A DNA stretch of 64,000 nucleotides from Actinomadura livida (GTDB taxonomy: Bacteria > Actinomycetota > Actinomycetes > Streptosporangiales > Streptosporangiaceae), in the NCBI RefSeq assembly GCF_014648675.1, contig NZ_BMRO01000008.1, positions 181,428 to 245,427 of the forward strand, written 5' to 3'. Shown here piece by piece: positions 25,280 through 33,799 of this stretch (positions are counted from its first letter, which is position 1; each line of letters starts with the position of its first letter). The notes beneath the pieces are model-generated. The model searched no databases and was not told the origin of the DNA. It was given only the letters and a program-made list of their open reading frames with translations. Position numbers and translations under genes: made by a program.

Positions 25280-26152
25280 GTGAGTGAGCTGCGAGCACGC
25301 GGGACGCTTGGGGACGCTGAGATCACCGAGGCGCTGGAGCTGGCCGGGGCGGCGGCGGAGGCCGACGGCGTCGGGCCGCTGTCGGAGCACTCGCTGCTCG
25401 CGCTGCGCGGCGGCCGCACCGGGATGGCGATCTCCGACGGCGGGATCGTCGCGTACGCGCATCTCGACCCGGCGGCCGACGGGGAGCCCGCGGCCGGGGA
25501 GCTCGTCGTCCATCCGGAGCACCGGCGCCGCGGCCACGGCCGGGCGCTGCTGCGGGCGCTGCGCGCCGAGGCGGGCGGCCCCCTCCGCGTCTGGGCGCAC
25601 GGCGACCTGCCCGCCGCCGCCGCGCTGGCCGCCGCCGAGGGCATGACCCGCGTCCGGGTGCTCCTCCAGATGCGGCGCCCGGCGGCCGATCCGCTGCCGG
25701 AGCCCCGGGTCGCCCCAGGGGTCACCATTCGCACGTTCAAGCCGGGCGCGGACGAGCGGGCGTGGCTCGACGTCAACTCCCGCGCCTTCGCCGACCACCC
25801 CGAACAGGGCGCGTGGACGATCGAGGACGTCCACGACCGCGAGGGTGAGAGCTGGTTCGACCCGGCGGGCTTCTTCCTCGCCGAGCGGGACGGCCGCCTC
25901 GCCGGCTTCCACTGGACCAAGACCCACCCGGGCGGCATCGGCGAGGTCTACGTCGTCGGCGTCGACCCCGACGCGCAGGGCCTCGGGCTGGGGCGCGCCC
26001 TCACGCTGGTGGGGCTGCGTCATCTGCGCGACTCCGGTGTCGAACAGATCATGCTCTACGTGGACGAATCCAACACCGCAGCCGTCCGGCTCTACGAGTC
26101 GCTGGGCTTCACCCGCTACGCCGTGGACGTCATGTACAGCACTGCGTCCTGA
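25280..26152 (+). CDS. mshD: Mycothiol synthase
   Basis: A 290-residue protein with two GNAT domains. It catalyses the last step of mycothiol synthesis, acetylating the cysteine amine of Cys-GlcN-inositol with acetyl-CoA. The N-terminal GNAT has HPEHRRRGHGRALL. The catalytic C-terminal GNAT has VYVVGVDPDAQGLGLGRALT and ends with DESNTAAVRLYESLGF. The family-typical FFLAERDGRLAGFHWTKTH is present. GTG at 25280 is set by the leaderless promoter. mshD next to pst and near glnR is also the arrangement in mycobacteria and Streptomyces. Confidence 0.95.
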   Translation: MSELRARGTLGDAEITEALELAGAAAEADGVGPLSEHSLLALRGGRTGMAISDGGIVAYAHLDPAADGEPAAGELVVHPEHRRRGHGRALLRALRAEAGGPLRVWAHGDLPAAAALAAAEGMTRVRVLLQMRRPAADPLPEPRVAPGVTIRTFKPGADERAWLDVNSRAFADHPEQGAWTIEDVHDREGESWFDPAGFFLAERDGRLAGFHWTKTHPGGIGEVYVVGVDPDAQGLGLGRALTLVGLRHLRDSGVEQIMLYVDESNTAAVRLYESLGFTRYAVDVMYSTAS

Positions 26153-26279
26153 CCGAGCGCTCGTTGCCCCGCGGTCAGGTCTCCGTTTCCGCATGACCTC
26201 GAATCGACCTGGACTTTAACGGCCTGAGCTGCGCTGTTAACCCGGCGTACACGGCAAATCGGGGCATTCTTCGCGGGTC

Positions 26280-26345
26280 TGGTCATCCTCGTTCATCCTC
26301 CGTTCACCTGGATCAGGGCGGCTGGTCACCTCGCCTGCTTAGCGT
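26280..26345 (+). promoter_or_regulatory. PHO-box repeats and promoter of pstSCAB
   Basis: GTTCATCC (26291) and GTTCACCT (26302) are direct repeats 11 bp apart, preceded by GGTCATCC (26281). They match the GTTCACC-type PHO boxes bound by PhoP in Streptomyces. A TAGCGT -10-like box lies at 26340-26345, so the repeats cover the -35 zone. Induction on phosphate starvation is inferred. Confidence 0.75.
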
Positions 26346-26430
26346 CAAATCCGACGGCGAACCCCGGCGCTGGCGAGCGGGCCAGGACCGGGCCGGGGGA
26401 CCCGCTGACGAACTAAGAGGAGACCCTCCG

Positions 26431-27534
26431 GTGAAGAACCGTTCCCGACTTGCCGCTCTGGGCGGCGTGGTCGTCGCGGGGGCGCTGGCCCTCACCGCCT
26501 GCGGAAGCGACGCCAACACCACGACGAGCCCGGGCAGCGCCCCCTCCGGCACCATCGACTGCGCGAAGGGCAGCATCAACGCGGCCGGGTCGAGCGCGCA
26601 GAAGAACGCCATCGAGGAGTGGACGAAGCTCTACGCGGCCGAATGCGCCGGCGCCAACCTCAACTACAACCCGAGCGGGTCGGGGGCGGGCATCCAGGCG
26701 TTCACCAGCGGCCAGGTCGCCTTCGCCGGCTCGGACTCGGCGCTCGACGAGGAAGAAGCGGGTACGGCGCGGCAGCGCTGCCAGGGCAGCCCGGCGCTGA
26801 ACCTGCCGATGGTCGTCGGCCCCGTCGCCGTGGTCTACAACGTCCCGGGCGTGGACGGGCTGAAGCTGTCGCCCGAGACGATCGCGAAGATCTTCTCCGG
26901 CAAGGTCAAGACCTGGAACGATCCCGCGATCGCCGGGGAGAACGAGGGCGCGCAGCTCCCCTCGTCGGAGATCAAGCCGGTCTACCGGTCGGACGAGTCG
27001 GGCACCACCGACAACTTCACCGAGTACCTGAACAAGACCGTCCCGGACGTCTGGACGTGGGAGTCCGCCAAGAAGTGGCCGAACTCCACCGGCCAGGGCG
27101 CCGCGAAGTCCGACGGCGTCACCAGCCAGGTGAAGAGCACCGAGGGCGCCATCTCCTACGTGGAGATGTCGTACGCGACGAACAACAAGCTGCAGACCGC
27201 GCACGTGAAGAACGGCGCCGGCGAGTTCACCGAGCTGTCGCCGGACAGCGCGTCCAAGGCCGTCGCCGGGGCGAAGGTCACCGGCACCGGCAACGACGTC
27301 GCGCTGGAGATCGACTACACGACCAAGGAGCCGGGCGCCTACCCGATCGTCCTGGTCACGTACGAGATCGCGTGTGAGAAGGGACTGCCGGCCGAGCAGG
27401 CCGAGTTCGTCAAGTCCTTCCTGGCCTACACCTCCAGCGCGGACGGCCAGAAGATCCTCACCGAGCACGGCTACGCGCCCATCCCGCAGAGCGTGCTGAC
27501 GAAGGTCCAGGCGTCCGTGAAGGCCCTGTCCTGA
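26431..27534 (+). CDS. pstS: Phosphate ABC transporter, substrate-binding lipoprotein
   Basis: A 367-residue phosphate-binding lipoprotein that captures phosphate outside the membrane for PstCAB. A lipoprotein signal peptide ends in the lipobox LTAC (Cys24). Binding-site motifs are AAGSSAQKNA, AFAGSDSALDEEE and RSDESGTTDNFTEYL. The start is GTG at 26431, with AGAGGAGA about 9 nt upstream. It is the first gene of pstSCAB behind PHO-like boxes. The hairpin just downstream could keep pstS mRNA more abundant than the rest of the operon. Confidence 0.96.
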   Translation: MKNRSRLAALGGVVVAGALALTACGSDANTTTSPGSAPSGTIDCAKGSINAAGSSAQKNAIEEWTKLYAAECAGANLNYNPSGSGAGIQAFTSGQVAFAGSDSALDEEEAGTARQRCQGSPALNLPMVVGPVAVVYNVPGVDGLKLSPETIAKIFSGKVKTWNDPAIAGENEGAQLPSSEIKPVYRSDESGTTDNFTEYLNKTVPDVWTWESAKKWPNSTGQGAAKSDGVTSQVKSTEGAISYVEMSYATNNKLQTAHVKNGAGEFTELSPDSASKAVAGAKVTGTGNDVALEIDYTTKEPGAYPIVLVTYEIACEKGLPAEQAEFVKSFLAYTSSADGQKILTEHGYAPIPQSVLTKVQASVKALS

Positions 27535-27556
27535 CACCGGACGACACCACCCGCAG

Positions 27557-27597
27557 CCCCGCCGCCGGCGGCCCCAGGAAGGGGTCCCGCGGCGGGG
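27557..27597 (+). terminator. Stem-loop between pstS and pstC
   Basis: CCCCGCCGC (27557-27565) pairs with GCGGCGGGG (27589-27597), with an inner GGCCCC/GGGGTC pairing. There is no T-run. It probably attenuates or protects the pstS transcript rather than ending it fully. Confidence 0.55.
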
Positions 27598-27638
27598 CCG
27601 CCCCGGGTTCCGCGGACGTGATCGAAGGAGGCACCCCC

Positions 27639-28619
27639 ATGACCACCGAGACCGGCGTCGAGGCCCGCGCCGGAACCCGGGCAGGCGCCGCCGGCACCGC
27701 CATGAGCACCGGCCGCGCCGGCGACCGGATCTTCGCGGGCGCGGCCCGCGGCTCGGGCATCACCGTGCTGGTGATCGTCGCCGCGATCGCGGCCTTCCTC
27801 GTCTGGAAGGCGATCCCCGCGCTGCGGGAGAACGAGGCGGGCTTCCTCACCACCGAGGAGTGGAACCCGAACGCGCAGCCGCCGCGGTTCGGCATCGCGC
27901 AGCTCGCGTTCGGGACGGCGCTGTCCTCGCTGCTGGCGATGCTCATGGCGACGCCCGTCGCGATCGGCATCGCGCTGTTCATCTCGTTCTACTCGCCGCG
28001 GCGCCTGGCGTCCGGGCTCGGCTACATCGTCGACCTGCTCGCGGCCGTCCCCAGCATCGTGTACGGGCTGTGGGGGCTGATCTTCCTGGCCCAGCACATG
28101 GACAAGGTCAGCGGGTTCCTCAACGCCGCGCTCGGCTGGTTCCCGCTGTTCGGCGGCGACAGCCCCGGCAAGAACTCGATCTTCACGGGCTCGGTGGTGC
28201 TGGCCATCATGATCCTGCCGATCATCTCGTCCATCTCACGCGAGGTGTTCCTGCAGGTCCCGCGGCCCAACATCGAGGCCGCGCTGGCGCTCGGCGCCAC
28301 CCGCTGGGAGATGATCCGGCTGTCGGTGCTGCCGTACGGCCGGTCCGGCATGATCGGCGCCTCGATGCTCGGCCTCGGCCGCGCGATGGGCGAGACGATC
28401 GCGGTCGCGATGGTGCTGACCTTCGTGCCGGGGATCAACTGGCACATCCTGGAGAACGGCGGCTCGACCTTCGCGGCGAACATCGCCAACAGCTTCGCCG
28501 AGGCCACCGAGACCGGCCGCGGCGCCCTCATCGCCTCGGGCCTCGTCCTCTTCGTCATCACCCTGCTGGTCAACATGGCGGCCCGCGCCGTCGTCGCACG
28601 GCGGAAGGAGTTCGTGTGA
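27639..28619 (+). CDS. pstC: Phosphate ABC transporter permease PstC
   Basis: A 326-residue permease with about six membrane helices and the EAA-loop region (AALALGATRWEMIRLSVLPYGRSGM) that contacts PstB. MGETIAVAMVL is the following family helix. With PstA it forms the channel. ATG at 27639 has GGAGG 8 nt upstream. The N-terminal 35 residues are Ala/Gly/Thr-rich and cytoplasmic. It overlaps pstA by 4 bp. Confidence 0.95.
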   Translation: MTTETGVEARAGTRAGAAGTAMSTGRAGDRIFAGAARGSGITVLVIVAAIAAFLVWKAIPALRENEAGFLTTEEWNPNAQPPRFGIAQLAFGTALSSLLAMLMATPVAIGIALFISFYSPRRLASGLGYIVDLLAAVPSIVYGLWGLIFLAQHMDKVSGFLNAALGWFPLFGGDSPGKNSIFTGSVVLAIMILPIISSISREVFLQVPRPNIEAALALGATRWEMIRLSVLPYGRSGMIGASMLGLGRAMGETIAVAMVLTFVPGINWHILENGGSTFAANIANSFAEATETGRGALIASGLVLFVITLLVNMAARAVVARRKEFV

Positions 28620-29515
28620 CCACCTTCTCCACCACCGGCGAGGGCGCGAGCCTGACGTCGGTCTCGCTCGGCCGGAAGGTCAAGGACCGGAGCATCCAGG
28701 GCCTGGTCTACCTGGCGTTCGCGCTGGCGGTCGTCCCGCTGGTGGCGGTGCTGTGGACGGTCGTCGTCAACGGCCTCGAACGCCTCGACCCCACGTTCTT
28801 CCAGTTCTCGATGAACGCGGTCAGCGGCAGCGACCCGGGCGGCGGCGCCTACCACGCCATCGTCGGCACCCTGCAGCAGGTCGCGATCTGCAGCGCGATC
28901 GCCGTCCCGCTGTCCATCCTGACCGCCATCTACCTGGTGGAGTACGCCGGCGGCGGCCGGCTCGGCAAGATCATCAGCTTCACCGTGGACGTCATGATGG
29001 GCATCCCGTCGATCGTGGCGGGCCTGTTCGTCCTCGCGCTGTGGCTGCTGACGCTCGGGTTCGACTACTCCGGGCTCGCCGGGGCGCTGTCCCTGACGAT
29101 CCTGATGATCCCGACCGTGACGCGGGCCGCCGAGGAGATGCTCAAGCTCGTCCCCAACGACCTGCGCGAGGCGTCCTACGCGCTCGGCGTGCCGCGCTGG
29201 CGGACGGTCTGCTTCGTCGTCCTGCCGACCGCGCTCACCGGGATGGTGACCGGCGTGATGCTGGCCGTCGCCCGCGTGATGGGGGAGACCGCGCCGCTGC
29301 TGCTGACGATCTTCTTCACCAAGGCGATCAACAACGACCCGTTCAACGGCCCGCAGGCGTCGCTGCCCACGTTCATCTGGGAGCAGGCCGCCGACCCCAA
29401 CCAGAACTCGATCGACCGCGCCTGGACCGGCGCGCTCGTCCTGATCGGGATCATCATGCTGCTCAACCTGGTCGCCCGGCTGGTCGCCCGGCGCACCGCG
29501 GCCAAGAGCCGCTGA
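28616..29515 (+). CDS. pstA: Phosphate ABC transporter permease PstA
   Basis: A 299-residue second permease of the pst system. It has six predicted helices, an EAA-type loop (DLREASYALGVPRWRTVCFVVLPTAL) and the family motif ARVMGETAPLLLT. The start GTG at 28616 lies inside the end of pstC (GTGTGA overlap) with GGAGTTC upstream, so translation is coupled. The C-terminus is basic. Confidence 0.95.
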   Translation: MTTFSTTGEGASLTSVSLGRKVKDRSIQGLVYLAFALAVVPLVAVLWTVVVNGLERLDPTFFQFSMNAVSGSDPGGGAYHAIVGTLQQVAICSAIAVPLSILTAIYLVEYAGGGRLGKIISFTVDVMMGIPSIVAGLFVLALWLLTLGFDYSGLAGALSLTILMIPTVTRAAEEMLKLVPNDLREASYALGVPRWRTVCFVVLPTALTGMVTGVMLAVARVMGETAPLLLTIFFTKAINNDPFNGPQASLPTFIWEQAADPNQNSIDRAWTGALVLIGIIMLLNLVARLVARRTAAKSR

Positions 29516-29554
29516 CCGCCCGCCCCGACCTGAAGAGAGAGGACCACCGACCCC

Positions 29555-30331
29555 ATGGCCAAGCGGATCGACATCTCCGGGCTGCACGCCTTCTACGGCG
29601 CGGTCCACGCCATCGAGGACATCTCGATGACGATCGAGCCGCGCTCGGTGACGGCGTTCATCGGGCCGTCCGGCTGCGGCAAGTCCACGTTCCTGCGCAC
29701 GCTCAACCGGATGCACGAGGTCATCCCGGGCGCCCGCGTCGAGGGCAAGGTCATGCTGGACGACGAGGACCTCTACGACGCGTCCGTCGACCCGGTCGCC
29801 GTCCGCCGCCTCGTCGGCATGGTGTTCCAGCGCCCCAACCCCTTCCCCACGATGTCCATCTACGACAACGTGGCCGCGGGCCTGAAGCTGAACGGGGTGC
29901 GCCGCAAGAGCCAGCTGGACGACATCGTCGAGGAGTCGCTCAAGGGCGCCAACCTGTGGAACGAGGTCAAGGACCGCCTGGGCAAGCCCGGCGCCGGCCT
30001 GTCCGGCGGCCAGCAGCAGCGCCTCTGCATCGCCCGTGCCATCGCCGTCCAGCCCCAGGTCCTCCTGATGGACGAGCCGTGCTCCGCGCTCGACCCCATC
30101 TCCACCCTCGCAATCGAGGACCTCATCGACAAGCTGAAGGCGCAGTACACGATCGTCATCGTCACGCACAACATGCAGCAGGCCGCCCGGGTCAGCGACC
30201 GCACCGCCTTCTTCAACATCGCCGGAACCGGCAAGCCGGGCAAGCTCATCGAGATCGACGACACCAGCAAGATCTTCACGAACCCGGACCAGAAAGCCAC
30301 CGAGGACTACATCACCGGACGATTTGGTTAG
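29555..30331 (+). CDS. pstB: Phosphate ABC transporter ATP-binding protein
   Basis: A 258-residue ATPase that powers phosphate import. Walker A GPSGCGKST, Q-loop FQRPNPFPTM, signature LSGGQQQR, Walker B VLLMDEP and the H-loop THNMQQA are all intact, and the length is normal for PstB. It lies 39 bp after pstA, with AGAGAGGA about 13 nt before the ATG. It is convergent with glnR. Confidence 0.97.
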   Translation: MAKRIDISGLHAFYGAVHAIEDISMTIEPRSVTAFIGPSGCGKSTFLRTLNRMHEVIPGARVEGKVMLDDEDLYDASVDPVAVRRLVGMVFQRPNPFPTMSIYDNVAAGLKLNGVRRKSQLDDIVEESLKGANLWNEVKDRLGKPGAGLSGGQQQRLCIARAIAVQPQVLLMDEPCSALDPISTLAIEDLIDKLKAQYTIVIVTHNMQQAARVSDRTAFFNIAGTGKPGKLIEIDDTSKIFTNPDQKATEDYITGRFG

Positions 30332-30427
30332 CAGTTCCCTCGGCGTCGGGCCCTGGGGGTCCTCCTTCAACGGAAACTGCGCGCGATCGCTGCATCGCTC
30401 CGTCTCGCCCTGGGGCTCGCTGTGCGA

Positions 30428-31144
30428 TCAGGTTCTGACGGGGGTCTTCTCTTCGGCGTCGCCGCCGGGGCGGTGGTCGGGGACGAAGCGGTAGCCGACG
30501 TTACGGACCGTTCCGATGAGGGACTCGTACTCGGCGCCGAGCTTGGCGCGCAGCCGCCGGACGTGCACGTCCACGGTGCGGGTGCCGCCGAAGTAGTCGT
30601 AGCCCCAGACCTCCTGGAGGAGCTGGGCGCGGGTGAAGACGCGGCCCGGGTGCTGGGCGAGGTACTTCAGCAGCTCGAACTCTTTGAAGGTCAGGTCGAG
30701 GATCCGGCCGCGGAGGCGGGCGGTGTAGGTGGCCTCGTCGATCGTGAGGTCGCCGCTGCGGATCTCGCCGGGGACCTCCTCGGCCTCGCCGGCGGCGGCG
30801 CGGCCCACGGCTAGCCGCAGCCGGGCCTCGACCTCGGCGGGGCCGGCGGACTGGAGCAGCACGTCGTCCAGGCCCCATTCCGGGCTGAGGGCGGCGAGAC
30901 CGCCCTCGGTGACGATGGCGAGGAGCGGGCAGTCGAGCCCGGTGGTCCGCAGCAGCCGGCACAGGCTCTTGGCCTGGACGAGGTCGCGGCGCGCGTCCAC
31001 CAGGACGATGTCCGCGGGTGGAGCGTCGATCAGGGCGGACGCCTCGGCGGGCGCCACGCGCACGGAGTGCAGAAGAAGCCCGAGCGCGGGCAGGACCTCG
31101 TCAGAGGGTTCCAGCGCGTTGGTCAGCAAGAGCAAGCCGCTCAA
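30428..31144 (-). CDS. glnR: GlnR-type nitrogen regulator
   Basis: A 238-residue orphan OmpR-family regulator matching actinobacterial GlnR. The N-terminus LLLLTNALEPSDEVLPALGL and the winged helix (LTFKEFELLKYLAQHPGRVF, VWGYDYFGGTRTVDVHVRRL) are near-diagnostic. GlnR controls glutamine synthetase, ammonium and nitrate genes without a partner kinase. The start is a rare TTG at 31144, chosen because GGGAGG lies 6 nt upstream and the product then begins exactly like known GlnR. The frame stays open upstream but lacks homologous sequence. It neighbours pst and mshD as in other actinobacteria. Confidence 0.93.
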   Translation of the reverse strand: MSGLLLLTNALEPSDEVLPALGLLLHSVRVAPAEASALIDAPPADIVLVDARRDLVQAKSLCRLLRTTGLDCPLLAIVTEGGLAALSPEWGLDDVLLQSAGPAEVEARLRLAVGRAAAGEAEEVPGEIRSGDLTIDEATYTARLRGRILDLTFKEFELLKYLAQHPGRVFTRAQLLQEVWGYDYFGGTRTVDVHVRRLRAKLGAEYESLIGTVRNVGYRFVPDHRPGGDAEEKTPVRT

Positions 31145-31286
31145 ATGCCGCCTCCCGTCCACAAACACGTAGGATCCAGGCGGCTCACCCTCAAGCCCCG
31201 GCACGGCCGACGGCTCGAGGACGAGGCGGCCATGAGAGGTATTCGGATGAACTCCATGGCCTCGTTGCCCGGATCCCTCACCCCCG

Positions 31287-31314
31287 AGCATAACGGAGTG
31301 TGCCCGGCAGCCAA
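31287..31314 (-). promoter_or_regulatory. Candidate glnR promoter
   Basis: On the minus strand, TTGGCT (31314-31309), a 16-bp spacer and TATGCT (31292-31287). Transcription would begin near 31280, about 135 nt before the TTG start. Confidence 0.5.
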
Positions 31315-31365
31315 GGGGGTGGCCGGGTCGGGACGGTAACCCACCGGAAATGAGAGATTGGGGAC

Positions 31366-31626
31366 ATGGCCAAGGGGACGATGCGGTACTGGGCGGCCGC
31401 GAAGGCCGCCGCGGGCACGCACGAGGAGCCGTACGACGCCGGCACGCTGGCCGCCGCGCTCACCGCCGCGACCTCGCGGGACGGGCGCGGGGACGAGTTC
31501 CGGCGGGTCGTCGCGCGCAGTTCGTTCCTCATCGACGGTGACCCGGTCGGGAGCCGGCCGCACGAGTCGGTGGAGCTGCCCGAGGGCGGCGTTGTGGAGG
31601 TTCTGCCGCCTTTCGCCGGTGGTTGA
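31366..31626 (+). CDS. ThiS/MoaD-like sulfur-carrier protein
   Basis: An 86-residue beta-grasp protein ending in PPFAGG. The C-terminal Gly-Gly is the site that is adenylated and thiocarboxylated in ThiS and MoaD. The partner enzyme is not in the window, so it could serve molybdopterin, thiamin or another sulfur pathway. It lies divergent from glnR and upstream of the LmeA-like gene, the same place its equivalents take in Streptomyces. The ribosome site is weak (GGGGAC next to the ATG). Confidence 0.85.
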   Translation: MAKGTMRYWAAAKAAAGTHEEPYDAGTLAAALTAATSRDGRGDEFRRVVARSSFLIDGDPVGSRPHESVELPEGGVVEVLPPFAGG

Positions 31627-31737
31627 TATCACAATGGGATGATTTTCCGAACTTTCAGGTCATCCGCCGGTGTGACGCGCTGTGCGGTATCCGCGCATAT
31701 GGTGTGGCGACCGTATGTCGCTGGTTGAAGGAGATAC

Positions 31738-32445
31738 ATGCGGAAAGTACTCGTGGTGCTGCTGCTCCTTGCGGTCGTGGGAGTCGTGGCCGCGGACAGG
31801 ATCGGCGTGCGGATCGCGGAGGACCGGATCGCCCAGGAGGTCGCGGCGCAGACCGACCTGACGCGGCAGCCGGACGTCACGATCCACGGCATCCCCTTCC
31901 TCACCCAGGTCGTCGGCGGCGAGTACGACCACATCGAGATCGCCATCGGCGACTGGACGGAGCAGGGCGTGACCGTCACCGACGTCCGGGTCGACATGCG
32001 GGGCGTGGCCGCGCCGCTGTCGGAGGTCGCCGGCGGCAACACCGCGAACGTCACCGCGCGGACGGCGACCGTGTCCGCCGTCGTCCCGTACTCGCTGATC
32101 CAGAAGAACGCGCCGCGCGAGGTCAAGCGGCTCGCCCCGCAGGGCGACAACCTCGCGGTCGACCTCGAGGGCAGCCTGCTCGGCTTCCGGCTGGCCGGCA
32201 GCGGCGTCGTCGAGCTCAAGCCGACCGCCCGCGGCATCGCGGTCAGCCCGGTGTCGGTCAAGTCGGACGGCGGGCCGCAGATCCCGCTGGCGGCGCTGAA
32301 GCGCCAGCTCACCTGGACCGTGCAGGTCCCCGCGCTGCCCCTCGGCGCCAAGATCAGCGAGGTCCGGGCGACGGAGGGCGGGGTCCGCGTCGGCGCCACG
32401 GCCCAGAACGTCAAGCTGAACGACCTCCAGCAGGTGCAGAAATGA
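31738..32445 (+). CDS. LmeA-type (DUF2993) phospholipid-binding protein
   Basis: A 235-residue exported protein of the DUF2993/LmeA family. An N-terminal hydrophobic segment (KVLVVLLLLAVVGVVAADRI) acts as signal or anchor. DUF2993 hallmarks follow: AEDRIAQEV, the IHGIPFLTQVVGGEYDHI motif and late LPLGAKI. Mycobacterial LmeA binds phospholipid and supports lipomannan maturation at the envelope; the same role here is only inference. AAGGAGA precedes the ATG. The ECF sigma gene follows, its promoter starting 12 bp after this gene's stop. Confidence 0.88.
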   Translation: MRKVLVVLLLLAVVGVVAADRIGVRIAEDRIAQEVAAQTDLTRQPDVTIHGIPFLTQVVGGEYDHIEIAIGDWTEQGVTVTDVRVDMRGVAAPLSEVAGGNTANVTARTATVSAVVPYSLIQKNAPREVKRLAPQGDNLAVDLEGSLLGFRLAGSGVVELKPTARGIAVSPVSVKSDGGPQIPLAALKRQLTWTVQVPALPLGAKISEVRATEGGVRVGATAQNVKLNDLQQVQK

Positions 32446-32456
32446 TCCGGGGCGCG

Positions 32457-32484
32457 TGAACCGGCATGGCCGGGCGTACGTGTC
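32457..32484 (+). promoter_or_regulatory. SigL-like ECF promoter, leaderless
   Basis: TGAACC (32457-32462), 16-bp spacer, CGTGTC (32479-32484). This matches the promoter pattern described for SigL of M. tuberculosis. Six nt later is the GTG start of the sigma gene at 32491, so the sigma factor probably drives its own leaderless transcript. Confidence 0.75.
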
Positions 32485-32490
32485 AGTGGT

Positions 32491-33006
32491 GTGGGTCCCA
32501 CCGCGGATGAGGGGTTGCTGCGCGCCCTGTACAGCGAGCACGGAGGTCCGCTCTTCGGGTACGTCCTCCGGCTGACCGGTGGGGACAGAACGCAGGCCGA
32601 AGACGTCGTGCAGGAGACGCTGCTGCGCGCCTGGAAGCACCCCGAGGCGCTAGCGGGACGTCCCGTCCGGCCGTGGCTGTTCACGGTCGCGCGGAACCTG
32701 GTGGTGGACGCGCATCGCGCCAAGCGCGCGCGGCCCCCGGAGACGTGGATCGACGAGCAGCTCGTGATGACCGCGTCCGGCTCCGACGACATCGACCGGG
32801 CGCTGGAGTCCTGGACGGTCGCCGAGGCGCTGGCCGGGCTGAGCCCGCCGCACCGGGCGGTCCTGGTGGAGACCTACTACCGGGGCCGGTCGGTCGCCGA
32901 GACCGCGAAGACGCTGGGCATCCCGCCCGGCACGGTGAAGTCCCGCACCTATTACGCACTGCGGGCGCTCAAACTCGCATTGGAGGAGCGGGGGATGGCG
33001 CCGTGA
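32491..33006 (+). CDS. ECF RNA polymerase sigma factor (SigL/SigK-like)
   Basis: A 171-residue ECF sigma factor with only regions 2 and 4. Region 2 includes DRTQAEDVVQETLLRAWKHP and RPWLFTVARNLVVDAHRAKRA. Region 4 includes LSPPHRAVLVETYYRGRSVAETAKTL and PPGTVKSRTYYALRAL. The start codon GTG at 32491 falls at the predicted transcription start. The gene overlaps the anti-sigma gene by 4 bp, the usual arrangement for co-expressed sigma/anti-sigma pairs. Targets are unknown apart from probable autoregulation. Confidence 0.93.
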   Translation: MGPTADEGLLRALYSEHGGPLFGYVLRLTGGDRTQAEDVVQETLLRAWKHPEALAGRPVRPWLFTVARNLVVDAHRAKRARPPETWIDEQLVMTASGSDDIDRALESWTVAEALAGLSPPHRAVLVETYYRGRSVAETAKTLGIPPGTVKSRTYYALRALKLALEERGMAP

Positions 33007-33728
33007 ACGGCTGCTCGGAAGTGCGCAACGCGCTCGGGTCGTACGTGCTCGGCGCGCTCGACTCGGGCGAGCGCTCCCAGGTGGAGGCCCATCTGGCGGA
33101 CTGCCCCGCCTGCCGGGACGAGCTCGCCGGGCTGGCCGGCCTGCCCGCGATGCTCGGGCGGGTCGAGGAGTCGCAGCTCGACCAGCTCGCCGGGCCGCCG
33201 CCCGAACTGCTGGACGGCCTGCTGACCCGCGCGGCCGAACGGCGGCGCCGGCCCTGGCCGCGGGGCCGGCGCGCCGCCCGCTGGGCCCCGCTCGCCGCCG
33301 CGGCGTGCCTGCTGCTGGCCGTCGGCGCCCTGTTCGGCGGCTTCCTGCTGCCGTTCGGCGCGGAGGAGACCGCGGCGCCGCCCTCCTCGTCCGCCCCGCC
33401 GTCCCCGGCGCCGTCCGCCTCCGGCGGCGACGTCGAGCGGATCGCCGCCGAGAACCCCGCGACCAACATCAAGGGATACGTGCTGCTGCGGAGGAAGCAG
33501 TGGGGCACCGAGGTCGAGCTGCACCTGGCGGGCGTCCCGAAGGGGTCGCACTGCCGGATGCTCGTGATCGCGCGGGACGGCCGGCGGGACGCGCTCGGGA
33601 GCTGGTACGTCCCGTACGACGAGGGCTACGGCGAGTACCGCGGCTCCACGATGTTCCCGCGGGGGCAGCTGTTCTCGTTCGAGATCGTCGGCCTGGACGG
33701 GCAGCCGCTCCTCACGATCCCCACCTGA
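33003..33728 (+). CDS. Membrane anti-sigma factor (RskA/RslA-like)
   Basis: A 241-residue anti-sigma protein. The N-terminal zinc-binding anti-sigma domain has His30-x3-Cys34-x2-Cys37 (HLADCPAC). One membrane helix follows at about residues 87-108, then a Ser/Pro-rich spacer and an extracytoplasmic RskA-type beta domain of about 110 residues. It should hold the sigma factor at the membrane until redox change or proteolysis. The zinc motif makes thiol oxidation a candidate signal, which fits the thioredoxin gene downstream. GTG 33003 overlaps the sigma stop. Confidence 0.9.
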   Translation: MNGCSEVRNALGSYVLGALDSGERSQVEAHLADCPACRDELAGLAGLPAMLGRVEESQLDQLAGPPPELLDGLLTRAAERRRRPWPRGRRAARWAPLAAAACLLLAVGALFGGFLLPFGAEETAAPPSSSAPPSPAPSASGGDVERIAAENPATNIKGYVLLRRKQWGTEVELHLAGVPKGSHCRMLVIARDGRRDALGSWYVPYDEGYGEYRGSTMFPRGQLFSFEIVGLDGQPLLTIPT

Positions 33729-33799
33729 CGCTCCCCCTTGACGACGCGGCGATCGGAGCCCGCGGAAGAACCGGGCGTCCGAAGCGGTTGTCGCTGACG

